Positions 1 through 9,919 are shown, counted from the stretch's first letter. The stretch: 64,000 nucleotides of DNA from Herbihabitans rhizosphaerae (GCF_004216555.1 NZ_SGWQ01000005.1:186001-250000), one strand, 5' to 3'. The notes: a model not told the origin generated them from the letters alone. Program-made: numbers and translations.

Positions 1-1
1 C

Positions 2-2740
2 TTCCACGCGCCGAACCCGGTCGGCCCGCTCGCCGACGGCGAGCTGCCCGACCAGAAGATGTTCATCCAGGACATGTTCCCGTACCCGTCGGGCAGCGGG
101 CTGCACGTCGGGCACCCGCTGGGCTTCATCGGCACCGACGTGTTCGCCAGGTTCCACCGCATGGACGGCCGCAACGTCCTGCACACGATGGGCTTCGACG
201 CGTTCGGGCTGCCGGCCGAGCAGTACGCCGTGCAGACCGGCCAGCACCCGCGCAAGACCACCGAGGAGAACATGCGGACCTACCTGCGGCAGATCCGCAG
301 GCTGGGCCTGGCGCACGACGAGCGCCGCCGCATCGCCACCATCGACCCCGAGTACTACCGCTGGACGCAGTGGATCTTCCTGCGCATCTACGACTCCTGG
401 TACGACGAGCAGGCCGACTGTGCCAAACCGATCGCCTCGCTTGAACAGGCGTTCGCGGCCGGCGATGTGTCCACTTCGGACGGTCGCGCGTGGACTGACC
501 TGTCGGCCGACGAGCGCCGCGCGGAGATTGACGAGCGGCGGCTGGCCTACATCTCCGAGGCGCCGGTCAACTGGTGTCCTGGCCTGGGCACCGTGCTGTC
601 CAACGAGGAGGTCACCGCGGACGGCCGCAGCGAGCGCGGCAACTTCCCGGTGTTCCGCCGCAATCTGCGCCAGTGGATGATGCGCATCACCGCCTACGCC
701 GACCGGCTGATTGACGACCTGGACCGGCTGGACTGGCCGGACAAGATCAAGACGATGCAGCGGAACTGGATCGGCCGCTCCTACGGCGCGCGGGTGCACT
801 TTCCCTGCGGTGACAGCGCGATCGAGGTCTTCACCACCCGACCGGACACCCTGTTCGGAAACGTCGCGCTGATCCTGGCGCCGGAGCACCCGCTGGTCGA
901 GCGGATCACCGCGGACGCCTGGCCGTCCGATGTGGACAGTCGGTGGACCGGTGGCGCCACGACTCCGGCGGAGGCGGTCGCCGCCTACCGGCGTGCGGCG
1001 TCGCTGAAGTCGGAGCTGGACCGCCAGGAGAACAAGGACAAGACCGGCGTGTTCACCGGCACGTACGCCACGAACCCGGTGAACGGCGAGCGGATCCCGG
1101 TGTTCGTCGCGGACTACGTGCTGATGGGCTACGGCACCGGGGCGATCGGCGTGGCGCCCGGCGAGGACCAGCGTGACTGGGACTTCGTGACAGTCCTCGG
1201 GATCACCCCCGTCCGCACCGTCCAGCCCCCCGCGGGTCACCCGGACGACACCCCGTATCCGGGCGACGGTCCGCACGTCAACTCGAGCCACGAAAACGGA
1301 CCGAGCCTGGACGGGCTGAACATCGATGACGCGAAGAAGACGATCACCGCCTGGCTGGAGGAGCACGACCACGGCAAGGGCGCGGTGCAGTACAAGCTGC
1401 GCGACTGGCTGTTTTCCCGGCAGCGCTACTGGGGCGAGCCGTTCCCGATCGTCTACGACGAGACCGGCGCGGCGCACGCGCTGCCCGAGTCGATGCTGCC
1501 GATCGAGCTGCCGGAGGTGGACGACTACTCGCCGCGCACCTTCGACCCGGACGACGCCGACTCGATGCCGTCGCCGCCGCTGTCCCGCGCGGGCGACTGG
1601 GTCGAGGTGGAGCTGGACCTGGGCGACGGGCCGAAGACCTACCGCCGCGACGTGAACACGATGCCGAACTGGGCCGGCTCCTGCTGGTACCAGCTGCGCT
1701 ACGTGGACCCGACCAACTCCGAGCGGTTCGTCGATCCCGCCAACGAGCGCTACTGGCTGGGCCCGCAGGACGCGCACGGGCCGAACGACCCCGGCGGCGT
1801 CGATCTGTACCTGGGTGGCCAGGAGCACGCGGTGCTGCACCTGCTGTACTCGCGCTTCTGGCAGAAGGTGCTGTTCGACCTGGGCGACGTCAGCTCCGAC
1901 GAGCCGTACCGCAAGCTGTTCAACCAGGGCTACATCCAGGCCTACGCGTACACCGACGCGCGCGGCTCGTACGTGCCGGCCGAGGAAGTGTCCGAATCCG
2001 ACGGTGAGTTCTTCTGGAACGGCCAGAAGGTCAACCAGGAGTACGGCAAGATGGGCAAGTCGCTGAAGAACGTGGTGACGCCCGACGACATGTGCGAGAC
2101 CTACGGCGCGGACACGTTCCGGTTCTACGAGATGGCGATGGGCCCGCTGGACGTCTCCCGCCCGTGGGCCACCAAGGACGTTGTCGGCGCGCACCGGTTC
2201 CTGCAACGCCTGTGGCGCAACGTGATCGACGAGTCGACCGGCGAGCTGCGGGTCACCGACACCGAGCCGTCCGACGAGGATCTGCGCGCGCTGCACAAGA
2301 CGATCGACGGCGTGCGCGGCGACTACGACGGGCTGCGGTTCAACACGGCCGGCGCGAAGCTGATCGAGCTGAACAACCACGTGACCAAGGCGTACGGCAA
2401 GTCCGGCACGCCGCGCACGCTGGCCGAGCCGCTGGTGCTGATGCTGGCGCCGCTGTGCCCGCACGTCGCCGAGGAGCTGTGGTCCAAGCTCGGGCACGAC
2501 AACACGCTGGCGCACAGCACGTTCCCGGTCGCCGACGAGCGCTACCTGATCGAGGACACCGTGGAGTACCCGATCCAGGTCAACGGCAAGGTCCGCTCAC
2601 GGATCACCGTCTCGGCGTCGGCGACGCAGGACGAGGTGAAGGCGACCGCGCTGGCCGAGGAGAAGATCGCCGCGCTGCTGAACGGCGAGCCGCGCAAGGT
2701 GATCGTCGTCCCCGGCCGCCTGGTCAACGTCGTGCTCTGA
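2..2740 (+). CDS. leuS: Leucyl-tRNA synthetase (5' end outside window)
   Basis: Charges tRNA-Leu with leucine in the cytoplasm. The frame is open from base 2, upstream of the first ATG at 59, so the true N-terminus lies before the window. The class I HIGH signature appears as HVGH in [16 protein letters not shown], followed by a long CP1 editing insertion and the KMSKS loop as KMGKS (in [11 protein letters not shown]). The anticodon-binding and C-terminal domains end at the TGA at 2738-2740. This is a bacterial-type LeuRS; the visible 912 codons fit the family if only a few dozen residues are missing. The next gene ends on the opposite strand at the adjacent base, with no room for a separate terminator. 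Confidence 0.97.
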   Translation, partial: FHAPNPVGPLADGELPDQKMFIQDMFPYPSGSGLHVGHPLGFIGTDVFARFHRMDGRNVLHTMGFDAFGLPAEQYAVQTGQHPRKTTEENMRTYLRQIRRLGLAHDERRRIATIDPEYYRWTQWIFLRIYDSWYDEQADCAKPIASLEQAFAAGDVSTSDGRAWTDLSADERRAEIDERRLAYISEAPVNWCPGLGTVLSNEEVTADGRSERGNFPVFRRNLRQWMMRITAYADRLIDDLDRLDWPDKIKTMQRNWIGRSYGARVHFPCGDSAIEVFTTRPDTLFGNVALILAPEHPLVERITADAWPSDVDSRWTGGATTPAEAVAAYRRAASLKSELDRQENKDKTGVFTGTYATNPVNGERIPVFVADYVLMGYGTGAIGVAPGEDQRDWDFVTVLGITPVRTVQPPAGHPDDTPYPGDGPHVNSSHENGPSLDGLNIDDAKKTITAWLEEHDHGKGAVQYKLRDWLFSRQRYWGEPFPIVYDETGAAHALPESMLPIELPEVDDYSPRTFDPDDADSMPSPPLSRAGDWVEVELDLGDGPKTYRRDVNTMPNWAGSCWYQLRYVDPTNSERFVDPANERYWLGPQDAHGPNDPGGVDLYLGGQEHAVLHLLYSRFWQKVLFDLGDVSSDEPYRKLFNQGYIQAYAYTDARGSYVPAEEVSESDGEFFWNGQKVNQEYGKMGKSLKNVVTPDDMCETYGADTFRFYEMAMGPLDVSRPWATKDVVGAHRFLQRLWRNVIDESTGELRVTDTEPSDEDLRALHKTIDGVRGDYDGLRFNTAGAKLIELNNHVTKAYGKSGTPRTLAEPLVLMLAPLCPHVAEELWSKLGHDNTLAHSTFPVADERYLIEDTVEYPIQVNGKVRSRITVSASATQDEVKATALAEEKIAALLNGEPRKVIVVPGRLVNVVL

Positions 2741-3727
2741 TCAGTGCTTGACGGTGACCATGATCTTGCCGACCTGTCCGCCGGCCTCCATGTAGCGGTG
2801 CGCGTCGGCGATCTCGTCCAGGTCGAACACGCGGTCCACGACCGGCACGAGCGTTCCGGTGCGCAGGCCTGAGATCACGAACGCCTCGGCGCGCCGCAGC
2901 CGAGCCGGGTCACGGGTGATCTCGCCCTGGGTGAACGACCGCATGCCGCGCCCGCGCATGATCGACAGCGGCGGGTACGGCGTGTCCCGAGGATCGAGCA
3001 TGCCGTAGATGAACAGCGTGCCGTCCTGCGCGACGGCGGTGGCCAGGTCGAGCACGCCCGGGCCGCCGATCGCGTCGAACACGAACCGCGCGCCCTGTCC
3101 GCCGGTCAGCTCACGCACCCGCGCGGCGACGTCCTCCTCCTCGGTGACGATCACGTGGTGCGCGCCCGCGTCGAGCAACGCCTGCTTCTTGGCGGCGGTC
3201 CGGGTGGTGGCGATCGGCACCGCGCCGACACGGTTGGCGATCTGGATGGCGGCGAGGCCGACGCTGCTGGAGGCGGCGGTCAGCACGACGGTGTCGCCCG
3301 CGCGCATGTCACCGATCTCGATCAGCGCGCCGTACGCCGTGACGTAGGGCATCCACACCGCGGCACCGGTGATCGCGTCGATGTCGTCCGGGCGGTGCAA
3401 CACGTGGGCGGCCGGCACGATCGCCCGCTCGGCGTACACGCCGTAGTCGTTCGGCGAGAAGCCGGGCACCACGCTGACCGGCTGGCCGGTCTCGAAGCCG
3501 GGCGCGCCGATCTCGACCACCCCGGACGCCTCGAGGCCGAGGAGCGCCGGGAACTCCTTGACCGGCTCGACGTATTCGCCGGACCGGAACAGCACCTCCG
3601 CGCGGTTGACGCCGATCGCGTCCACCCGGATCGCCAACTCGTCCGGCCCCGGCTCGCCGAGTTCGACGTCCTCCAGCCGCAGCACCTCGGGCCCGCCGAT
3701 CTCGTGGAACCGCACTGTCTTGGCCAC
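2741..3727 (-). CDS. Zinc-independent quinone oxidoreductase-like MDR protein
   Basis: A 328-residue medium-chain dehydrogenase/reductase of the QOR (NADPH:quinone oxidoreductase) type. Visible: GroES-like N-terminus (GPDELAIRVDAIGVNRAEVLFRSG), Rossmann motif around AASSSVGLAAIQIANRVGA, and a C-terminal zinc-binding-dehydrogenase fold ending GGQVGKIMVTVKH. The catalytic zinc Cys/His pattern of alcohol dehydrogenases is absent. I chose the GTG at 3727 because AAGGGAG lies 6 nt upstream; an in-frame ATG at 3754 would add nine residues. It is divergent from an ArsR-type regulator 75 nt away, which probably controls it. The substrate cannot be told from sequence. Confidence 0.9.
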   Translation of the reverse strand: MAKTVRFHEIGGPEVLRLEDVELGEPGPDELAIRVDAIGVNRAEVLFRSGEYVEPVKEFPALLGLEASGVVEIGAPGFETGQPVSVVPGFSPNDYGVYAERAIVPAAHVLHRPDDIDAITGAAVWMPYVTAYGALIEIGDMRAGDTVVLTAASSSVGLAAIQIANRVGAVPIATTRTAAKKQALLDAGAHHVIVTEEEDVAARVRELTGGQGARFVFDAIGGPGVLDLATAVAQDGTLFIYGMLDPRDTPYPPLSIMRGRGMRSFTQGEITRDPARLRRAEAFVISGLRTGTLVPVVDRVFDLDEIADAHRYMEAGGQVGKIMVTVKH

Positions 3728-3769
3728 GTCGTTCTCCCTTAGTTCGGTCGCCATCAAACTTCGATAGCG

Positions 3770-3802
3770 ATCGTACATTGATGGCCGTCGTACAATCGGC
3801 AC
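3770..3802. promoter_or_regulatory. Divergent promoter/operator between qor-like and arsR-like genes
   Basis: A perfect-looking -10 TACAAT at 3791-3796 lies 6 nt before the ATG of the regulator, predicting a leaderless transcript. GTACATTG (from 3773) and GTACAATCG (from 3790) form an 18-nt spaced near-direct repeat across the region. A minus-strand -10 candidate TACGAT (3770-3775) faces the oxidoreductase. The repeat is a plausible ArsR-family operator. Confidence 0.5.
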
Positions 3803-4138
3803 ATGGGCGTGCGAGAGGACGAGAAGGACCGCATCCCGTCGCACCCCGACGTCGGGACGGTCACCCTGCAGCAGGTCCTGGAGGCGCTCGTGGACCCGGT
3901 GCGCCGCAAGATCGTCAGCGCCCTGTACGCCGCCGACGATGATCTGCGCTGCGGCACGTTCGACCTTCCGGTCAGCAAGTCCACGGCAACACACCACTTC
4001 CACGTGCTGCGCGATTCCGGCCTGATCCGCCAGTACTACGTCGGCACGTCCCGCATGAACACCTTGCGCCGCAAGGAGATCGAGCGGCGCTTCCCCGGTC
4101 TGCTCGCCGCGGTGGTCGGCCCTGGCCGCGAGGTCTAG
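3803..4138 (+). CDS. ArsR-family winged-helix transcriptional regulator
   Basis: 111 residues with a typical ArsR/SmtB fold: LVDPVRRKIVSALY (helix 1-2), recognition region VSKSTATHHFHVLRDSGLI, and a beta wing with QYYVGTSRMNTLRR. No metal-binding Cys cluster of the ELCVCDL type is present. One Cys occurs (RCGTF), so metal sensing is not supported; many actinobacterial members pair with an oxidoreductase and respond to organic ligands. The start coincides with a predicted leaderless transcription start. Its stop overlaps the stop of the convergent peptidase gene by CTAG. Confidence 0.9.
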   Translation: MGVREDEKDRIPSHPDVGTVTLQQVLEALVDPVRRKIVSALYAADDDLRCGTFDLPVSKSTATHHFHVLRDSGLIRQYYVGTSRMNTLRRKEIERRFPGLLAAVVGPGREV

Positions 4139-5556
4139 CGGGGGTCGGCCGCCGGGCAGTGCGTGCCGGCGGGTGGCAGCACGCCGTCCAGCAGGTACCG
4201 GTCGGTGACGCCAGTGGTGCACGCGCCGCGCTCGTACACGCCGTGCCCCGAGCCGTCGTAGGTGACCAGCACGCTGCGCTTGATGTCGCGGTGCACCCCG
4301 CGCGCCCACTCGTGACCGGTGGCCGGGTCGTGCCGCGAGTTCAGCAGCAGGACCGGCGGTGCACCGGTGATCACCGGACGGTGCTGCGGATTCGGGATCG
4401 CACCCGTCCAGCCGGCGCACAGCGACGCGAACTGCCACACCGGGTGGGTGCGTAGGTGCGGCGCGATCCGGTTGAGCCGCCGCCACTGGTGGCGCCACTG
4501 CTCCTCGGAGCGGAACGAGATCGCGTTGTCGTTGCAGAACAGCGTGACGAGTTCCGCCTTGCCCGGCCTCGCCGGCACCGGGGTGCCCTGTCCGTCGGTC
4601 AGCGATTTCAGCCGCACGGCGAACTCCGCCCAGCGCGGGCCGGAGAAGGGCTGACGAGTGGAGGCGACCAGATCGAACGGCGTCACCAGCCGCGCCGGTT
4701 CGCCCGGCTCGTGCAACTCGCCCCGGCCGGCCCGCTCGTACAGCCGGTCGAACACCGCGCCGACGTCCTGCCCGTGCAGCACGCACGACGGCGTCCGGCG
4801 GCACCACGCGGCGAACTGATCGAACGCGTCCTCGCCCGCCCTAGTGGAACTCTCCAACATCGCGCGGGTGCCGAGGTTGTGGTCGAACACGCTGTCCAAC
4901 ACCATGGCGCGCACCCGATCGGGGAACCGTTCGGCGTACATCTGCTGCGCGAGGGTGCCGTAGGACCGCCCGTACAGGCTGATCTTGTGCTCACCGAGTG
5001 CCGCCCGGAGCGCGTCGACGTCCCGCGCCACGCTCACGCTGTCCACGTTGTCGATCAGCGCACCGTGCTTGTCACGGCAGCTCGCCCACAGCTTTTCGCT
5101 GTACGCCAACACATCCGCGAACCGGGCACCGGTGTCCGGGTCGACGTTCGGCAGCGATCCGGTGAGCGCCGGATCGCACACGAGCGCGCCGCTGCGGCTG
5201 GTGCCACGCGGGTCGAAGCTGACGATGTCGAACCGGCTGGTGATCTCCGGCGAGAGCGGTGACTCCCGCAGCAGCCGGCCGACCCCCGAATCCCCCGGCC
5301 CGCCGGGGAAGTAGACCAGCGTGCCGATCCGATTCGCCGATGTGGCTTTCCGCCGGGCGACCGCGACCTGGAGCGTCCCACTGTCCACTGTGGACCAATT
5401 GACCGGCACGGTCAGCGACGCGCACTCCACGTCGCGGCTGTCCTGGCACGGCTGCCACGCCAGGCCCGGCGCGGGTTGTGCGGCGGCGGCCGGTGCGAGC
5501 AACACGGCGGCGCCGGTCGCGATCGCGGCGACGACGGCGGTTCGAAATCGGGGCAC
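4135..5556 (-). CDS. Secreted S33-family alpha/beta-hydrolase (tripeptidyl aminopeptidase-like)
   Basis: 473 residues. The N-terminal Sec signal peptide (about residues 1-26) is RT followed by an Ala/Val/Leu stretch ending AAAAQPAP. The oxyanion-loop motif YFPGGPGDSG, nucleophile elbow GRSYG (Ser198), acid in RHDPATGH and histidine in DGSGHGVY define the triad. The C-terminal TAP-like domain places this with actinobacterial tripeptidyl aminopeptidases (SlpD/Tap type), which trim short peptides outside the membrane. Cysteines near 37/45, 127/160 and toward the C-terminus suit an exported, disulfide-bonded enzyme. Exact cleavage preference is unknown. Confidence 0.9.
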   Translation of the reverse strand: MPRFRTAVVAAIATGAAVLLAPAAAAQPAPGLAWQPCQDSRDVECASLTVPVNWSTVDSGTLQVAVARRKATSANRIGTLVYFPGGPGDSGVGRLLRESPLSPEITSRFDIVSFDPRGTSRSGALVCDPALTGSLPNVDPDTGARFADVLAYSEKLWASCRDKHGALIDNVDSVSVARDVDALRAALGEHKISLYGRSYGTLAQQMYAERFPDRVRAMVLDSVFDHNLGTRAMLESSTRAGEDAFDQFAAWCRRTPSCVLHGQDVGAVFDRLYERAGRGELHEPGEPARLVTPFDLVASTRQPFSGPRWAEFAVRLKSLTDGQGTPVPARPGKAELVTLFCNDNAISFRSEEQWRHQWRRLNRIAPHLRTHPVWQFASLCAGWTGAIPNPQHRPVITGAPPVLLLNSRHDPATGHEWARGVHRDIKRSVLVTYDGSGHGVYERGACTTGVTDRYLLDGVLPPAGTHCPAADPR

Positions 5557-5609
5557 AACGCCGAGTCTGGATGGTGATCACCCTCGGCGAATCGGGGTTC
5601 TCCCGGAGA

Positions 5610-6287
5610 TCAACCCCGGCTGATCTCCGCACCCGCGGCGTCGGTCTCCAGGCGCGCCAGCGATCCGTCGGCCAACCGCAGTTCGAACCAGCGCGGGCCG
5701 TGCTTGCCGAGGCTGGGCTGCATCGGCGGTTTCCACGACACGACGGCCGCCAGCGCGCCTCGGTCCACCTCGAAGGCGCATTCCAGCACGGCGTCCACCG
5801 GCCGCTCCGGCAGCGGCGGCCGGCGCAGGTTCGCCGCGAACGACGTCGCCGAGTTCCGCACCAGCTTGCCGACTCCGCGCAGCACACCGGACACCGAGCG
5901 CTCCTGCTGCGCGTCGGCCAGCAGCCGCCGGTTCTCCTCGGAGGAGTCGGTCATGTCTCGCAGCCGCAGCACCGCGAGCCGCCGCGAGGTGATCACCAGC
6001 CACGCCCGCGACTCGCCCGCCGCCCGGTACACGGCCACTGCCAGGTACGACGGATGCTCACCGCGCACGGTCACATAGCCGGAGACGCCGTCGTCGGTGA
6101 TCGCGTCGAGTACCCGCTCCACCCGCGACGACGGCACCGGCGCGCCGGCGTCGTCCAGCCCGCGCACCTTGTACTTGTCCTGCAACAGATGCCCGACCGC
6201 GGCCAGCGCGGTGATCGTCTCGCCGGCGAGCCACGGTTCGGCGAGTCGCCGCAGCAGGTCGGCCTCGCCCGGCTCCGGGATCGGCAT
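5610..6287 (-). CDS. Conserved hypothetical protein
   Basis: 225 residues from ATG 6287 (MPIPEPGEADLLRR). I do not recognise a named domain. The N-terminal half looks helical. The central part (GYVTVRGEHPSYLAVAVYR..AWLVITSRRLAVLRL) resembles a PH-like or YokE-type beta-sheet, in which a protein reports VTSRRLAVLR-like strands, and the C-terminal half ends in paired strands (WFELRLADGSLARLETDA). No signal peptide or membrane segment is seen. It is divergent from the next gene with only 29 nt between starts, so the two likely share a control region. An upstream in-frame start at 6404 would overlap that gene and is less likely. Confidence 0.75.
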   Translation of the reverse strand: MPIPEPGEADLLRRLAEPWLAGETITALAAVGHLLQDKYKVRGLDDAGAPVPSSRVERVLDAITDDGVSGYVTVRGEHPSYLAVAVYRAAGESRAWLVITSRRLAVLRLRDMTDSSEENRRLLADAQQERSVSGVLRGVGKLVRNSATSFAANLRRPPLPERPVDAVLECAFEVDRGALAAVVSWKPPMQPSLGKHGPRWFELRLADGSLARLETDAAGAEISRG

Positions 6288-6316
6288 GCGGGCGATAGTC
6301 CCACACCGCGTGCGCG

Positions 6317-6802
6317 ATGGTGGACGATCAACCCATGGAGGTCGTCGTTCAGCGGATCCGAACGTGGTGGACCAAGCGGTCACGAGGTGGTGCCGAAGCC
6401 GCACGCCGAAACGCGGCCCCGACGGCTTTTCGGCTGCCGATGATGCCGCCGCCGTTCGTGCACGACGTGGTCATGCGCGAGGAAGACGATTTCGAACCGC
6501 GGTTCACCACCCACGAGGACCTGGCCGGCGCCGATCTCCTGCTGCGCGAGGAGAACGAGCTGCTGCGGGTGAAGCTGCTCGTGCGGCCGCACAGCGTGCC
6601 GCCGCGTCGCCGCCGGCCACCGGCACGGCGGCTGGCCCGAGGGGAATGGTTGCGGTGGCAGGTCAACTACCGATTCTCCGGCTACAGCCTCGACTGGACC
6701 TATCGCCTGGACACGCTGAACGTCGGGTACGGCCCGGCACGGGAGGATCTCTTTCTCGGTGACCCGACGCATCACGTCGACGAGCGCGGCACCCTTCGCT
6801 GA
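6317..6802 (+). CDS. Conserved hypothetical protein, tightly divergent
   Basis: 161 residues from ATG 6317; ATG 6335 (MEVVVQRIR) or 6440 (MMPPPFVHD) are alternative starts. The basic N-terminus is followed by an acidic stretch (MREEDDFEPRF) and an Arg-rich linker. A well-ordered C-terminal segment contains GEWLRWQVNYRFSGYSLDWTY and RLDTLNVGYGPAREDLFLG. Aromatic and Gly content suggests a beta-rich domain. No known family is recognised. The stop is 2 nt from the stop of the convergent TetR gene. Confidence 0.6.
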   Translation: MVDDQPMEVVVQRIRTWWTKRSRGGAEAARRNAAPTAFRLPMMPPPFVHDVVMREEDDFEPRFTTHEDLAGADLLLREENELLRVKLLVRPHSVPPRRRRPPARRLARGEWLRWQVNYRFSGYSLDWTYRLDTLNVGYGPAREDLFLGDPTHHVDERGTLR

Positions 6803-6804
6803 TC

Positions 6805-7548
6805 TCAGCCGGTGAGCCCGAATTCGCGGACCATTCGCGTGAGCATCGCCTCGAACAGCGGCTCGGCGTCGGAGAACGCGAACGAGAGCTGGCCGAACGC
6901 CTCCAGCGCGACATGCCCGTGCAGCCGCGTCCACCCGTCGATCATCAGGTACAGCGCCTCGACGGGCAGCACGTTCTCCTCGACCCGCACGCCCTCCTCG
7001 GCCATCGCCTCGATGATCGCCCTGCGGTAGTCCCCCAACTCGTCGAGCAGCGCCGCCGGCACGTCCACCGGCGGCAGCACCAGCCGTCCGTCGGTGAACA
7101 GCGGCAGCACCAGCCGCAGGAACACGCGCGCGAACCGGTCGTGCTCGGGCCGCGCGGTGCCCACGCCGACGTCGCCGCGGGACGCGTGGCCCACGTCCGG
7201 CGTGGCGAACACCAGCTCGAACTCGGTCGGGTGCGCGAGCGCCCAGCGGCGGAACGCGCGGCACGCGGTGAGCGCGCGCTCCAGGATCGCCTCGGCCGGC
7301 ACGGCGGCGATCGCCTCGGTCAGCTCGTCGGCCAGATCGCCGCAGATGTCGTCGCACAGCCGGTTCAACAGATCCTCGCGCGATCCGTAGTACCGGTACA
7401 GCGCGGGCGCGGTGATCCCGAGGTCGCGCGCGATGGCGCGCAGCGTCACCGCGTGCCGCCCGTGCTCGACCAGCAGTCGCCGCGCGCTGACCCGCACGTT
7501 CGGCTCGGTGTCCGTGCGCGTCCTGGACTTCTGCATGGTGACGACCAT
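6805..7548 (-). CDS. TetR-family regulator, probable repressor of the adjacent MMPL exporter
   Basis: 247 residues. The N-terminal HTH is clear: VSARRLLVEHGRHAVTLRAIARDLGITAPALYRYYGSREDLLNRL. The C-terminal ligand domain has the WALAHPTEFELVFATP signature of the TetR_C WHG type, often seen beside exporters. It is divergent from the MMPL gene; the 85-nt gap holds a strong promoter for the exporter flanked by perfect 10-nt inverted arms, an arrangement fitting repression relieved by an exported lipid or drug. The start could also be ATG 7536. Confidence 0.92.
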   Translation of the reverse strand: MVVTMQKSRTRTDTEPNVRVSARRLLVEHGRHAVTLRAIARDLGITAPALYRYYGSREDLLNRLCDDICGDLADELTEAIAAVPAEAILERALTACRAFRRWALAHPTEFELVFATPDVGHASRGDVGVGTARPEHDRFARVFLRLVLPLFTDGRLVLPPVDVPAALLDELGDYRRAIIEAMAEEGVRVEENVLPVEALYLMIDGWTRLHGHVALEAFGQLSFAFSDAEPLFEAMLTRMVREFGLTG

Positions 7549-7557
7549 CCCCGAGCC

Positions 7558-7609
7558 TTGGAAACACCGTTTTCCTCGCGTATCTTCGGCAGCAAGAGTA
7601 AACGGTGTT
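7558..7609 (+). promoter_or_regulatory. Promoter and TetR operator of the MMPL gene
   Basis: -35 TTGGAA (7558-7563), 17-nt spacer, -10 TATCTT (7581-7586). Perfect inverted arms AACACCGTTT (7563-7572) and AAACGGTGTT (7600-7609) are 27 nt apart, one inside the spacer and one just past the start of transcription. The right arm also sits in the imperfect palindrome GTAAACGGTGTTAAC. Confidence 0.65.
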
Positions 7610-7633
7610 AACGGGTTGCGCGAGGGTCACGGC

Positions 7634-9910
7634 ATGTTCACCAGATGGGGTTCTTTCGTGCACGCGCGACGGTGGCCGGTGTTGATCATCGTGGCCACCG
7701 TCGCGGTGCTCGGCGGCATCTGGGGCGCCGGCGTGTTCGACAAGCTGACCCAGGGCGGATACGAGGCGCCGCACAGCGAATCGATGCGCGCGAGCCAGAT
7801 CGCCACCGCCGCGCTCGGCCGCACCGGCGGCGACGTCGCGGTGATCTACTCCGCGCCGGCCGGCGGCTCGCTCACCGACCCGGCCACCGCCACCAAGATC
7901 GCCGACAAGCTGGCGGCACTCCCGCGTGACGCCGTCAGCAGGGTCGACTCGTACTGGTCCGTGCCACCGGAGGCACGCCAGCAGCTCACCGACACCACCG
8001 GCACGCGCGGGCTCGCCGTGATCACGCTGAGGTCCGGCGACAGCAATGGCCAGCTCACCGAGTGGGGCAAGATCAAGGACGGGCTCGCGGTGGACGGCGT
8101 GCCGAGCCAGATCGCCGGGTCGGCCGCGATCGGCGACGCGATCAACGAAGCCAGCGAGTCGGACATGGTGCGCGCGGAGATGATCTCCATGCCGCTGGTG
8201 CTGATCCTGCTCGTGGTGATCTTCGGCGGTCTGGTCGCCGCCTCGCTGCCGGTGGCCGTCGGCGGCCTGGCGATCCTGGGCTCGCTCGGCGTACTGCGCC
8301 TGCTGACCGAGTTCGTCGAGGTCAACTCGTTCGCCGTGAACGTGGCCTCGCTGCTGGGTCTCGGTCTCGCGATCGACTACGGGTTGTTCACCGTGGGCCG
8401 GTTCCGCGAGGAGCTCCTCGAGGGGCGCGCGGTGCCCGACGCGGTCCGCCGCACGGTCGGCACGGCCGGACGCACGGTGGCGTTCTCCGCGACCCTGCTC
8501 GTACTCGCGCTCGCCGGGCTGCTGTTCTTCCCGCAGCCGTTCCTCAAGTCGCTGGCCTACGGCGGCATGTCCGCGGTGGCGATCGCGGCGATCGTGTCGC
8601 TGACCCTGCTGCCGGCCGCACTCGCCGCCCTCGGCACGCGGGTGGACGCGCTGGCCATGCCGTGGCGCGGGAGGCGGGCCCGCCACGCCACCAAGGACAC
8701 CGGCCGCGGCTGGCGGCGGCTCGCGTGGCGGGTGATGCGGCGGCCGGTGCTCGTCGCCGTGCCGATCCTGGGGCTGCTGTTGCTCCTCGGCGCGCCGTTC
8801 CTGGACGTGCGGTTCGGCGAGGTGAACGAGAAGGTCCTGCCCGCCGACCACCCGGCGCGCGCCGCGGCCGAGACGCTCAACCGCGACTTCCCCGGCGCGG
8901 CCGGCGACGCCGCCAAGATCGTGCTGCACGGCAAGGACGGCCACGCGCCGGACCAGGCCGCGGCGCAGGCGTTCGCCGAGCAGTTGGCGGGCGTGCCCGG
9001 CGTGCACGCGGTCACCCCGTCCGGCGCGGGCGGCGACGTGATCACGATCAGCGCGAAGCTGCCCGGCGCGGCCACCTCCGACGAGGCGGTCGACGCGCTG
9101 GAGAAGGTGCGCGCGCTGCCGCCGCCACCGGATACGGACGTGCTCGTGGACGGCATGACCGCGCGCGTGACCGACAGCGTGAACGCGATCGCCGACACGC
9201 TGCCGCTGATGATCAGCGTGGTGGTCGGCGCGACGCTGCTGCTGTTGTTCCTCGCCTTCGGTTCGGTGATCCTGCCGATCAAGGCGGTGGTCATGAGCGC
9301 GCTGAGCCTGTCCGCGACGTTCGGCGTGCTGGTGTGGATCTTCCAGGACGGGCACGGCGCCGACCTGCTCGGCGTGACACCCGGCCCGCTGGAGGCCGGG
9401 ATCGTGGTGCTGATGTTCGCCGTCGTGTTCGGGCTGTCCACCGACTACGAGGTGTTCCTCATGTCGCGCATGGTGGAGGCGCGGGCGCGGGGCGAGACGA
9501 CCGCGCAGGCGGTGGCGACCGGGCTGGAGCGCACCGGCAAGGTGATCAGCGCGGCCGCGGTGCTGCTGATCCTGGTCACCGGCGCGTTCGCGCTGTCCGA
9601 CGTGGGCATGATGCGCTTCGTCGGCGTCGGCATGATCCTCGCGCTCGCCCTGGACGCCACGCTGGTGCGCATGATCCTGGTGCCGGCGGTCATGCGGATC
9701 CTCGGCGACGCGTCGTGGTGGGCGCCCGGCCCGCTGCGCCGGCTGCAACAGCGCGCGAACCTCGGCGAGACGTCGGACGACGACCCACCACCACCTCCGC
9801 CGCCGCCACCTCCGCCGCGGTCGCAGTCGCGGTCTCGCGAGCCCGAGCCCGAGCCGTTCGGATGGTTTTCACCCGTTCGGTCTGCGGCTGCCGCCCGGGA
9901 CGACGGCTAG
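7634..9910 (+). CDS. MMPL/RND-family membrane transporter
   Basis: 758 residues from ATG 7634, with GAGG 8 nt upstream. Two similar halves each hold a large extracytoplasmic loop and a five-helix bundle. The first carries the MMPL hallmark GLGLAIDYGLFTVGRFREEL and the second FGLSTDYEVFLMSRMVEA; the Asp-Tyr pairs form the proton relay. Family members export lipids, siderophores or drugs with proton motive force. The C-terminus ends in a cytosolic Pro-rich tail (a run of prolines, then Arg/Ser/Glu), unusual but seen in actinobacterial MMPLs. Divergent TetR suggests inducible export; the substrate is unknown. Confidence 0.93.
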   Translation: MFTRWGSFVHARRWPVLIIVATVAVLGGIWGAGVFDKLTQGGYEAPHSESMRASQIATAALGRTGGDVAVIYSAPAGGSLTDPATATKIADKLAALPRDAVSRVDSYWSVPPEARQQLTDTTGTRGLAVITLRSGDSNGQLTEWGKIKDGLAVDGVPSQIAGSAAIGDAINEASESDMVRAEMISMPLVLILLVVIFGGLVAASLPVAVGGLAILGSLGVLRLLTEFVEVNSFAVNVASLLGLGLAIDYGLFTVGRFREELLEGRAVPDAVRRTVGTAGRTVAFSATLLVLALAGLLFFPQPFLKSLAYGGMSAVAIAAIVSLTLLPAALAALGTRVDALAMPWRGRRARHATKDTGRGWRRLAWRVMRRPVLVAVPILGLLLLLGAPFLDVRFGEVNEKVLPADHPARAAAETLNRDFPGAAGDAAKIVLHGKDGHAPDQAAAQAFAEQLAGVPGVHAVTPSGAGGDVITISAKLPGAATSDEAVDALEKVRALPPPPDTDVLVDGMTARVTDSVNAIADTLPLMISVVVGATLLLLFLAFGSVILPIKAVVMSALSLSATFGVLVWIFQDGHGADLLGVTPGPLEAGIVVLMFAVVFGLSTDYEVFLMSRMVEARARGETTAQAVATGLERTGKVISAAAVLLILVTGAFALSDVGMMRFVGVGMILALALDATLVRMILVPAVMRILGDASWWAPGPLRRLQQRANLGETSDDDPPPPPPPPPPPRSQSRSREPEPEPFGWFSPVRSAAAARDDG

Positions 9911-9919
9911 CGTGGTCGT

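Noticed and set aside
4135-4807. Extension of the quinone-oxidoreductase gene to a 688-residue product starting at 4807
   Set aside because: The extra N-terminus is antisense to the ArsR gene and reads into the peptidase; a good ribosome site marks GTG 3727.
6380-9748. 1122-residue open frame on the minus strand opposite the MMPL gene
   Set aside because: His/Arg/Gly-rich low-complexity product with no domain; it is the antisense of the MMPL transporter and of a TetR gene in a frame kept open by high GC.
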